NCBI RefSeq assembly: GCF_009193265.1
Contig: NZ_VZZZ01000008.1
Location: 1 to 64,000, forward strand
DNA length: 64,000 nt
DNA from: Marinobacter changyiensis
Lineage (GTDB): Bacteria; Pseudomonadota; Gammaproteobacteria; Pseudomonadales; Oleiphilaceae
Direction: 5' to 3'
Positions 7,793 to 15,432 of the stretch are shown piece by piece (the stretch's first letter is position 1; each line of letters opens with the position of its first letter). The notes under the pieces are model-generated. The model did not search any database, was not told where the DNA came from, and was given only the letters and a program-made list of their open reading frames with translations. Both the position numbers and the translations under genes were made by a program.

Positions 7793-9148
7793 ATGGACCT
7801 GTCCTGCTTCAAAGCCTATGACCTGCGTGGTCGTGTACCTGACCAACTGAATCCGAAACTGGCCGAACTCATCGGGCGGGCCTATGTGGAGATTACCGGT
7901 GCCCGCAAGGTTATTGTCGGGTATGACATCCGTCTCTCCAGTCCCGAAATTGCAGAAGCACTGAGTTCCGGGCTGATGGCGGCCGGTGCGGACGTTTTCG
8001 ATATCGGCCTGTGTGGCACCGAGCAGGTGTACTTCGCGACGTCCCATTACGGTATGGACGGTGGCATCATGGTGACCGCCAGCCATAATCCCCGGGATCA
8101 TAACGGCATGAAGATGGTAGGGCCGGAGTCCCGCCCGATCAGTTCTGACAATGGCCTGAATGCCATTCGTGATCGCGTTCTCGAGCCCTTTGCCGATGCT
8201 CCCGAGCAAGGCCGGAGTGAGGTGCTGGAAGTCCAGGCCGCCTACATCGACCATTTGCTCGGTTATATCGACGCCGATTCACTAAAACCGTTGAAGATTG
8301 TGGTTAACGCTGGCAACGGTGGTGCCGGCGTGGTCGTGGACGCGCTCGAGCCCCACCTGCCATTCGAGTACATCCGTTTGCACCATGAGCCGGATGGCCA
8401 CTTTCCCAATGGTGTTCCCAACCCGATTAAGGAAGAGAGCCGGGCGGTGACCGCAGACGCAGTGATTGCCAACAAGGCCGCCATGGGCATTGCCTGGGAC
8501 GGGGACTATGATCGCTGCTTCTTCTTTGATGAGAACGGCCGGTTTATTGAGGGCTATTACATTGTTGGCCTGTTGGCGGATCAGTTCCTGCGCAAGGCCG
8601 GCGGCGGCAAGATCATCCACGACCCCCGCCTGATCTGGAATACCCAGGATCTGGTGAAAGCTGCGGGTGGTATTGCCATCGAGAGCAAGACCGGTCACGC
8701 CTTTATCAAGCAGCGGATGCGCGACGAGGACGCGCTTTACGGGGGTGAAATGAGCGCCCACCACTACTTCCGGAACTTTGCCTACTGCGACAGCGGAATG
8801 ATTCCCTGGCTGCTGATTGCCGAGCGCCTATGTCAGTCGGGCCAGCCGTTGTCTTCCCTGATCGACGCCCGTATTGAGGCATACCCTGCCAGCGGTGAGA
8901 TTAACCGGACTATCAATGATCCTGCCATGGTGATTGCGGCCATCGAGTCGACTTACGGGCCGCGTGCCAAATCCGTCAGCCATATTGATGGTCTGAGTGT
9001 GGAATTTGCTGATTGGCGCTTCAACCTTCGCATGTCCAACACCGAGCCGGTAGTGCGCCTGAATGTAGAGTCCCGTGCGGATATCCCGCTGATGAAAGCA
9101 AAAACGGCAGAGTTGCTGGCGGAAATGGATCGGCTGAATCAGGCCTGA
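7793..9148 (+). CDS. manB: Phosphomannomutase (ManB/CpsG/AlgC type)
   Basis: A 451-residue alpha-D-phosphohexomutase interconverting mannose-6-phosphate and mannose-1-phosphate for GDP-mannose and polysaccharide synthesis. The phosphoserine loop is TASHNPRDHNGMKM (about residues 97-110), the metal loop DGDYDRCF (about 238-245), the sugar loop GEMSAHH (about 320-326), and the phosphate-binding end RMSNTEPVVRLN. AAGGAG sits six bases before the ATG at 7793; a GTG three bases earlier is too close to it. The gene stands alone, convergent with pldA. Dual phosphoglucomutase activity, as in AlgC, is possible but not decidable from sequence. Confidence 0.93.
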   Translation: MDLSCFKAYDLRGRVPDQLNPKLAELIGRAYVEITGARKVIVGYDIRLSSPEIAEALSSGLMAAGADVFDIGLCGTEQVYFATSHYGMDGGIMVTASHNPRDHNGMKMVGPESRPISSDNGLNAIRDRVLEPFADAPEQGRSEVLEVQAAYIDHLLGYIDADSLKPLKIVVNAGNGGAGVVVDALEPHLPFEYIRLHHEPDGHFPNGVPNPIKEESRAVTADAVIANKAAMGIAWDGDYDRCFFFDENGRFIEGYYIVGLLADQFLRKAGGGKIIHDPRLIWNTQDLVKAAGGIAIESKTGHAFIKQRMRDEDALYGGEMSAHHYFRNFAYCDSGMIPWLLIAERLCQSGQPLSSLIDARIEAYPASGEINRTINDPAMVIAAIESTYGPRAKSVSHIDGLSVEFADWRFNLRMSNTEPVVRLNVESRADIPLMKAKTAELLAEMDRLNQA

Positions 9149-9156
9149 TGGACAAA

Positions 9157-9186
9157 AGGGGAGGCTGATCGCTCAGCTGTTCCCCT
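9157..9186 (-). terminator. Terminator between manB and pldA
   Basis: AGGGGA/TCCCCT encloses an inner GCTGA/TCAGC stem. On the minus strand a short TTTT run follows, so it best serves pldA; it may also stop the convergent manB transcript. Confidence 0.55.
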
Positions 9187-9202
9187 CTGCTCAACGCTGG
9201 CG

Positions 9203-10333
9203 TTAAAACCAGTCGTTGAGCATTATGCCGATACCGATGCGTTGAATGCGTTCGTTGTAGTCAATCAGGCTTTCGCCGTAACCGTTGTAATACTGGATGT
9301 AGCCCTTCAGGTCACCACCCATCGGAAAGCTGTAGCCGAGCTCGAACGATGTCCGGTTGTCAGATGATTTCAGGTTGTTCCTCAACTTGAGGGAAACAGT
9401 CCTGTCGTCGTTCCATTTATAGATGGCCCAGTAATCGGCATAGCCGAGATACTGCTCAATATCCGGGTTGTCGTCTTCGCTTTCGGGAATACGGTACCAG
9501 GGCGATACAATAAACAGCCAGCGGTCATAGCTGAACGTTACGGTGCTCAGAATCCGGTTCCAGCTCCGTGACTCGGGCTCAGAACGTCCATTGGACTGAT
9601 GATTGAAGCCAAGCGAGATACTATTGAAGGTGCCTTGTCCAACGTCCAGGTCGGCGTCATACCTCAGAAACAGCTCGGGTTCGTAGTTGGTCTCCCGGAA
9701 CGGGGCCGAGTTATCCGTGTTGTATATCTGCCAGAATGAGAGTTGGGTGTAACCGAACCAGAATGTGGTGCGATCGTCAAAAATGCCGGTCAGCAGCGGT
9801 ACCTTGAAGCTGATCTGGTATTTGGCCTCCTCATTTTCCAGCGGGTCGTCGTAGGTGGTCGTCCCGGTTCGTGGGCTGAAGGGGGTCTGGTTAGGCTCAT
9901 GTGCCCAGGTGGCAGGCATGAGATACATGGGGCGGTGGGAAAGAAAGCCACCGGAGAAGGAGAACAGGGCTTTCTCCGCGGCCACATAACGGTTTATCTG
10001 GGATTTCATGAAGCCGGTGTCTTCGCCGGCCTCCGGGTCTTCCGATGAGGCGTCGTCGGATTCAGCTGCCAGGCGGGTTCGACCGTTCTCGTCGGTCTCA
10101 AGAATCTCCGTCGCGGTTTCAGTGGCTTCAATTTCCCGTTCGCTGGCCCTTTCCCGAGCCCGCTGGGGGTCGAAGTTGGCATCGTAACAGGCAAGCCGCT
10201 TGACACCGTCCTGGATCAGCGCGCAGTCTCGCGGGTTGAGATCGTCTCGCTGACCGGTTTGTGCCTGGCTGTAAGTTGCGGTTGATGTTAGCAAAAGTGC
10301 AGTAGTGAGCAGCCAGCTTCGGGTCAGAATCAT
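9203..10333 (-). CDS. pldA: Outer-membrane phospholipase A (OMPLA)
   Basis: A beta-barrel phospholipase that removes mislocalised phospholipids from the outer leaflet. From the ATG at 10333 a signal peptide (TALLLTSTATYSQAQ) is present. The catalytic region GFNHQSNGRS carries the His-Ser pair, and SRSWNR supplies the Asn. Alternating amphipathic strands end in LNDWF with a terminal aromatic residue for BAM recognition. Unlike the E. coli enzyme, the barrel is preceded by about 100 extra residues: a cysteine-bounded CALIQDGVKRLACYD motif, then a charged, acidic linker. The role of the extension is unknown. A longer frame upstream lacks a signal peptide at its start. Confidence 0.9.
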   Translation of the reverse strand: MILTRSWLLTTALLLTSTATYSQAQTGQRDDLNPRDCALIQDGVKRLACYDANFDPQRARERASEREIEATETATEILETDENGRTRLAAESDDASSEDPEAGEDTGFMKSQINRYVAAEKALFSFSGGFLSHRPMYLMPATWAHEPNQTPFSPRTGTTTYDDPLENEEAKYQISFKVPLLTGIFDDRTTFWFGYTQLSFWQIYNTDNSAPFRETNYEPELFLRYDADLDVGQGTFNSISLGFNHQSNGRSEPESRSWNRILSTVTFSYDRWLFIVSPWYRIPESEDDNPDIEQYLGYADYWAIYKWNDDRTVSLKLRNNLKSSDNRTSFELGYSFPMGGDLKGYIQYYNGYGESLIDYNERIQRIGIGIMLNDWF

Positions 10334-10352
10334 GACGGTGTCCAGTTTGAAG

Positions 10353-10703
10353 TCAGGAGTTTGCGGTAATACTTGACCAGGTCTGGACAATACTGAATGC
10401 CCAGATCCCCAGGAGTGTCAGTGTCAAAAGGGCAAATACCACTTTTTGTCTGGTTCCGGAGCCTGCTTCTGACGCGGCGACCCAGCGCAGGTACATCAAT
10501 CCGATAAAGCTGACAAAAACCACCAGACTGGCGACGGCGGGGATCAGCAGCCATCCGGTATCGAAGGTGGCGCCGTCGCGAGCCAGGCCGCTGAAGATGA
10601 ACATGGAGCCCAGCAAGATGGCCAGGGCAAAAAATTCCGCTATCAGCAATGGCACTCGCCAGGGATGACTCGGCAAGTTATTTTTTTGCGAACGGTCTGG
10701 CAT
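10353..10703 (-). CDS. Small three-helix membrane protein of unknown function
   Basis: From the ATG at 10703 (GGAG seven bases upstream) the product is 116 residues with three predicted membrane helices: about 17-38, 48-68 and 86-105. I do not recognise a family. It lies 19 bases upstream of pldA on the same strand and is probably co-transcribed with it. The frame is open further upstream, but that extension is proline- and charge-rich with no better ribosome binding site. Confidence 0.7.
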   Translation of the reverse strand: MPDRSQKNNLPSHPWRVPLLIAEFFALAILLGSMFIFSGLARDGATFDTGWLLIPAVASLVVFVSFIGLMYLRWVAASEAGSGTRQKVVFALLTLTLLGIWAFSIVQTWSSITANS

Positions 10704-10852
10704 GAGGTGCTCCATTGGAAACATGGGATATAGTAACGGTTTCCGTAGGTTAGGGTTACCGCAAAAACCCTGAATTAATGGTCGGGTAATGTTTTTACCC
10801 GGAAAAGAGGGCGTAAAATGCCGCGTTGGTTTTTTTGGCCTGCCCCAGTCGC

Positions 10853-10858
10853 TATAAT
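10853..10858 (+). promoter_or_regulatory. Candidate -10 box of the cytochrome c5 gene
   Basis: TATAAT lies about 40 bases before the start of the cytochrome gene. The spacing is suitable, but the -35 region is only a T-run. Confidence 0.45.
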
Positions 10859-10896
10859 GCGGCAAATGGAATTATAACGCTCTGATGAGGTGCACT

Positions 10897-11322
10897 GTGA
10901 AGATGATGAAAATCCTGGCTATGGTATTACTCGGGTTCGGTCTGACGGCGGGTGCTGTTATGGCCAGCGTGGAAGACCAGATCCGGTCGCGGATTGCGCC
11001 TGTGGGTTCGGTATGTGTCACCGGTGAAGATTGTGGCGATATCGCGACCTCAGCCGCACCGGCTCAGGCCAGCAGTGGTCCCCGTAGTGGCGATGAGGTT
11101 TACACCGCGGCATGTCAGGCATGTCACGCCAGCGGCGCGGCCGGTGCACCGATTGTCGGAGATCAGGACGCCTGGGCCGGACGGGTGGATCAAGGCCTGG
11201 AAACCCTGGTCACTCACGCAATCCAGGGGTACAACGCCATGCCAGCGAAAGGCGGCTGTGGCAACTGTTCTGACGAAGATATCAAGGTTGCGGTTGAATA
11301 CATGGTCAGTGAGCTGGAATAA
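10897..11322 (+). CDS. Cytochrome c5-type monohaem c cytochrome
   Basis: A signal peptide (MKILAMVLLGFGLTAGAVMA) leads into a periplasmic domain with the haem motif CQACH, an axial Met in YNAMPAKGG, and a second cysteine pair CGNC typical of the c5 family, giving a disulfide near the C-terminus. It likely carries electrons to a terminal oxidase or another periplasmic acceptor. I prefer the GTG at 10897, six bases after GAGG; ATGs at 10885 and 10903 are alternatives. A terminator follows directly, so the gene is monocistronic. Confidence 0.92.
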   Translation: MKMMKILAMVLLGFGLTAGAVMASVEDQIRSRIAPVGSVCVTGEDCGDIATSAAPAQASSGPRSGDEVYTAACQACHASGAAGAPIVGDQDAWAGRVDQGLETLVTHAIQGYNAMPAKGGCGNCSDEDIKVAVEYMVSELE

Positions 11323-11348
11323 GATCAACGTTCCATCGCTCTGTGAAA

Positions 11349-11373
11349 GGCCGGCTTGAACGCCGGTTTTTTT
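11349..11373 (+). terminator. Rho-independent terminator after cytochrome c5
   Basis: CCGGC and GCCGG pair across a six-base loop and are followed by seven Ts. Confidence 0.85.
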
Positions 11374-11411
11374 CTGGGCAAATGGCGGTGCGCTTGGCTG
11401 TAACAGCGCGA

Positions 11412-13430
11412 TCAGGCGCCAAGATCGCCCAATAGCGCACTCAAGGTAGCCTTACCTTTTTTGGTGTTGGCTTCCACATCCAGATCGCCCATGCCTTCCC
11501 ATTTGAGGTCCTCTTCCGGCAGCTCGTCCAGGAAACGACTCGGGATGGTTTCCAGCTTTTCACCATACTGCCTGCGGGTACCGGCAAAGGTCAGAGTCAG
11601 CGTCTCCCGGGCCCGGGTAATGCCCACATACATCAGCCGTCGCTCTTCTTCGATGTTACCTTCTTCGATACTGCTTCGGTGGGGCAGTATCTCTTCTTCC
11701 AGACCCATGATAAAAACATGAGGAAACTCCAGGCCCTTGGAGGCATGGAGGGTCAGTAGTTGCACCTTGTCACTGTCGTCCTCTTCCTCCCGTTGTTCCA
11801 TCAGGTCCCGAAGAATCAGCTTACTGATCGCATCCTCGATGCCCACTTCGTCCGCCGTACCCTTGCCGTCTTCCAGCATGCGTTGGATGGAGTCCACCAG
11901 GTACCAGATGTTCTCCATCCGTCGTTCGGCCTGCTTTGGCGACCCGGCGTGCTGGCGTAGCCATTCCTCGTATTCGATATCGGTAAACAGCTGTTTGATA
12001 ACCGGAACGGGGTCTTCCTGGTGCAGCCGCTGACAGGTTTGGTTCACCCAGTGGGCGAAGCGGCGCAAACGGTCAAGGCCTTTCTCGGTAACGTGAGCTT
12101 CAGCGCCCATGTCGCCGAGAGACCGGAACAGGCTGACATCCCTGGAGCGCGCATAGTGGCTGAGCTGCTCCAGCGTGCGTGGGCCAATTTCCCGCCGTGG
12201 CACGTTCACCACCCGCAAAAACGCCGCATTGTCATCCGGGTTAGCCAGCAGGCGCAGGTAGCCCATGGCATCCTTGATCTCGTTACGGGCAAAAAACGAC
12301 TGGCCGCCGGAGATGCGATAGGGAATCTGGTACGCCTGCAGTTTCATCTCCAGTAGCCGGGCCTGATGATTGCCCCTGTAGAGCACTGAAAAGTCCCGGA
12401 AAGACAGTCCTTTCTTGAGTTTGTGGTCAAGGATCTCGGTGGCGACCCGCTCCGCTTCCGCATCCTCATTCCGGCAACGCACCACGCGAATTTCGTCACC
12501 GATGGTATGGTCGCTCCAGAGTGCCTTTTCAAACACGTGTGGGTTATTGGCAATCACAGTGTTGGCGCTGCGAAGAATGCGGCCAGTGGAGCGGTAATTC
12601 TGCTCAAGTTTGATGATCTTGAGGCTCGGGAAATCGTCTTTGAGCTGGGCCAGGTTTTCAGGCCGGGCACCCCGCCAGGCGTAGATCGACTGATCATCAT
12701 CTCCCACTACCGTGAAGGCGACGCGCTCCGCCACAATAAGTTTGACCAGTTCGTACTGGCACAGGTTGGTGTCCTGGTATTCGTCGACCAGCAGGTAACG
12801 AATTTTGCGCCGCCATTTCTGCAAGGTTTCCGGTTGGCTGCGAAACAGTTGCACTGGCAACAGAATCAGATCGTCAAAATCGACCGCGTTGTAGGCTTTC
12901 AGGTATTCGGTGTACCGGGCATACACCAGGGCGATCCGCTGTTCCCGCTCATCCGACGCCTTACTGAGTGCTTCTGACGGACTGCGCATGGCGTTCTTCC
13001 AGGATGAGATTGTCATCTGGATATCGGAAAGCTCGTCACCTGCATCGGCGCTGGCTTCACGCATCATCAGGTCCTGCAGCAGGGCCTTGGCATCTTCCGC
13101 ATCGAAAATCGAGAATCCGGGGTGGTAACCGAGGTGGGTATGCTCTTCACGAATGATGTTCAGACCCAGGTTATGGAAGGTCGACACGGTCAGTCCCCGG
13201 GCAAGTTTTTTGTCGACCAGCTTGCCGACCCGCTCTTTCATCTCCCGGGCGGCTTTGTTGGTAAAGGTGAGGGCGGCAATATGACGGCCGGGAATCCCGA
13301 CCTGCTCGATCAGATAGGCCATCTTGCGGGTAATGACGCTGGTTTTGCCGCTGCCCGCGCCGGCCAGCACGAGCAGTGGGCCTTCCACATAACGAACGGC
13401 TTCGCGCTGGCGGGGGTTGAGTTGGGCCAC
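11412..13430 (-). CDS. rep: ATP-dependent DNA helicase Rep
   Basis: At 672 residues it is essentially the length of E. coli Rep. It is a superfamily 1A 3'-5' helicase that helps replication forks pass obstacles. Motifs include LAGAGSGKT (Walker A, about 22-30), TFTNKAAREMKER (Ia), LLVDEYQDTN (II), GDDDQSIYAWRGA (III), LEQNYRST (IV), LTLHASKGLEFPHVF (V) and LMYVGITRARE (VI). The start is a GTG at 13430 with a weak ribosome binding site. It converges on the cytochrome c5 gene and its terminator. Confidence 0.96.
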   Translation of the reverse strand: MAQLNPRQREAVRYVEGPLLVLAGAGSGKTSVITRKMAYLIEQVGIPGRHIAALTFTNKAAREMKERVGKLVDKKLARGLTVSTFHNLGLNIIREEHTHLGYHPGFSIFDAEDAKALLQDLMMREASADAGDELSDIQMTISSWKNAMRSPSEALSKASDEREQRIALVYARYTEYLKAYNAVDFDDLILLPVQLFRSQPETLQKWRRKIRYLLVDEYQDTNLCQYELVKLIVAERVAFTVVGDDDQSIYAWRGARPENLAQLKDDFPSLKIIKLEQNYRSTGRILRSANTVIANNPHVFEKALWSDHTIGDEIRVVRCRNEDAEAERVATEILDHKLKKGLSFRDFSVLYRGNHQARLLEMKLQAYQIPYRISGGQSFFARNEIKDAMGYLRLLANPDDNAAFLRVVNVPRREIGPRTLEQLSHYARSRDVSLFRSLGDMGAEAHVTEKGLDRLRRFAHWVNQTCQRLHQEDPVPVIKQLFTDIEYEEWLRQHAGSPKQAERRMENIWYLVDSIQRMLEDGKGTADEVGIEDAISKLILRDLMEQREEEDDSDKVQLLTLHASKGLEFPHVFIMGLEEEILPHRSSIEEGNIEEERRLMYVGITRARETLTLTFAGTRRQYGEKLETIPSRFLDELPEEDLKWEGMGDLDVEANTKKGKATLSALLGDLGA

Positions 13431-13599
13431 AAGGAACCTGCTTTAAAGGATTGGAGGCGCTATTCTACACCAGTGAGCTTTTCTGTACCTTGTGGTTCCT
13501 CAAGCTGTTCTTCACCGGTAGCCGTTTCAACAGTGCCGTGTGTCAAGTGCGGAAAACTGAGATACTCGCTCACAAACTCAAATTCCGAAAGGATGCGTA

Positions 13600-15345
13600 T
13601 TGTCAGCCATGAAAGATATGATGGACTCCATGACTCGCAAAAGTGTCCGAATACTGATTCTGACGCCCGAACATACCGATTACCTTTGGTATGTGTCCCT
13701 GCTGCGTGGCTGTTTCGAAATATTACCGGACACCACCTGGTGCCCCGATCTGATTGACTGTGACGACCTGATCCGGAATACCACCTTCGAAGTCATTGTC
13801 TGGGATTGCGCGCTCCACGGCGGTTCCGAAGTGGGATTTCTGCAGTACCTCTCGGTGTCGGGCAGCGGTAAACCCATACTCGCCCTCAGTGCGGAGACCG
13901 AGTCAGAACGAACCCCTGAAATGTTGATTAACGGCGCGGCAGACTATCTCCGCAAAGGCGGCCTTGATGTCTGGTCGCTCGGTCGCGCTGTGCGCTGTGC
14001 CTGGTACGCTGATCAGGTGGCGGATTCCGCCAATGGCCGGCTCGGCTGTGAAGTCGCCAGTGGCTTCATCAACCGCGATCTGTTTTTTGACCGCTTGCAG
14101 CAAGCATTGCTACGCGCAGAGCGTAGCGAAACCCAATTGGCCCTCCTGCACATCAATCTGGACGACTTCCGTTCGGTCAATGAAAGCCTGGGTTATCAGA
14201 TGGGTGACCAGCTAATGCTCAAGCTGGCGGAGCGCCTGCGGCAGGTTTTACGACGGGTAGACGCTCTTATGCGTATTGGCGGGGATGAGTTTGCCATCAT
14301 TGTTGAACGGGTGGAAGATTCCCTCGATATCACTCAGATCATCCGCAAGGTGGTTCAGGCGCTGAACGACCCGGTGGTGGTTGGCGGCAACAGCCTCGAG
14401 ATCACTGCCAGTCTCGGTGTGGCGACCTATCCCGAGGCCGGTGACACTTCGGAAACACTGTTGCGGCGGGCTAACCGGGCCATGTTCGAGGCCAAGCTGG
14501 ATACCGGCACCAGCTACCGTTTCTACAATCAGCAACTGCACATTACCGCTGGCCGGCAACTCAAGCTTGAGGCTGACCTCCGTAAAGCCCTTCGGGGCCG
14601 CGAGCTGGAACTCTACTATCAGCCCCGGGTGGATCTGGTGACCGAGGAGGTTCGGGGGGTGGAGTGCCTGCTGAGGTGGAACCACCCGGATGGCACCCTG
14701 GTGCCCCCGGATGAATTTATTCCGGCGGCGGAGCGGAGCGGGCTCATCGTGCCGATCGGGTACTGGGTGATCGAGCAGGCCTGCGAGCGACTGCGCGAAG
14801 CCGCAGCGCTGGGTCATCCGGACCTGGTATTCGCCGTAAACCTGTCGTTCCGGCAGTTTCACGACCGCAAGATGACCGAAACCATTTTCCGCATCATCTA
14901 CAATGCCAATGTCGATACCAGCCTGCTGGAGTTGGAGCTGACAGAGAGCGCCATGATGCACGACCCTGAATACGCCCAGCGTTGCTTGCGGGAGCTCAAC
15001 CAGCTGGGAATCAGTTTTGCCCTGGACGATTTCGGTACCGGCTTTTCCTCTCTCAGTAATCTGCAGCATTTGCCGATTTCATTAGTTAAGATCGACAAGT
15101 CGTTTGTGCAGGAACTGGGCGCCTCCGGTGACGCCGAGCACATTATCCGGGCGATTATCAGCCTGGCCCACAGTTTACAGATGAGTGTGGTGGCTGAAGG
15201 TGTGGAGACCGAAGGCCAGCTGGAGTTCCTGCGTCAGCAGCACTGTGACGAAGTTCAGGGGTACTATTATGCTCGTCCGATGCCCTGGCATCAGTTGATT
15301 GAATTCCTCGAAGAGCGCAACCGCCTCGCTTGCCTGCAGCAATAA
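13600..15345 (+). CDS. Receiver-like/GGDEF/EAL cyclic-di-GMP protein
   Basis: This protein has 581 residues in three parts. The N-terminal 130 residues resemble a receiver domain but start ILILTPE rather than the usual DD pair, so phosphorylation is doubtful although WDCALHGG carries an Asp. A GGDEF domain follows with an intact IGGDEF site (near 227) and typical LHINLDDFRSVNESLG. The EAL domain (about 325-575) has ECLLRW at the EAL position, DDFGTGFSSL, KIDKSFV and VAEGVET, so the metal and catalytic residues are mostly present. It may make or degrade c-di-GMP; which one dominates cannot be told. The start is TTG with AAAGGA six bases upstream; an ATG at 13609 is the alternative. Confidence 0.9.
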   Translation: MSAMKDMMDSMTRKSVRILILTPEHTDYLWYVSLLRGCFEILPDTTWCPDLIDCDDLIRNTTFEVIVWDCALHGGSEVGFLQYLSVSGSGKPILALSAETESERTPEMLINGAADYLRKGGLDVWSLGRAVRCAWYADQVADSANGRLGCEVASGFINRDLFFDRLQQALLRAERSETQLALLHINLDDFRSVNESLGYQMGDQLMLKLAERLRQVLRRVDALMRIGGDEFAIIVERVEDSLDITQIIRKVVQALNDPVVVGGNSLEITASLGVATYPEAGDTSETLLRRANRAMFEAKLDTGTSYRFYNQQLHITAGRQLKLEADLRKALRGRELELYYQPRVDLVTEEVRGVECLLRWNHPDGTLVPPDEFIPAAERSGLIVPIGYWVIEQACERLREAAALGHPDLVFAVNLSFRQFHDRKMTETIFRIIYNANVDTSLLELELTESAMMHDPEYAQRCLRELNQLGISFALDDFGTGFSSLSNLQHLPISLVKIDKSFVQELGASGDAEHIIRAIISLAHSLQMSVVAEGVETEGQLEFLRQQHCDEVQGYYYARPMPWHQLIEFLEERNRLACLQQ

Positions 15346-15432
15346 GCCGCTGTACCTTTGCGCTTTAGCTTTTTCCGGAGGCGCGCCTTTTTTGTCCTCG
15401 CGCTTCCTCTACCGTGTTGAGAACGAGGTTGC

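Noticed and set aside
14248..15069. 273-codon antisense frame under the GGDEF/EAL gene
   Set aside because: Typical GC-rich shadow frame; the opposite strand encodes all the GGDEF and EAL motifs.
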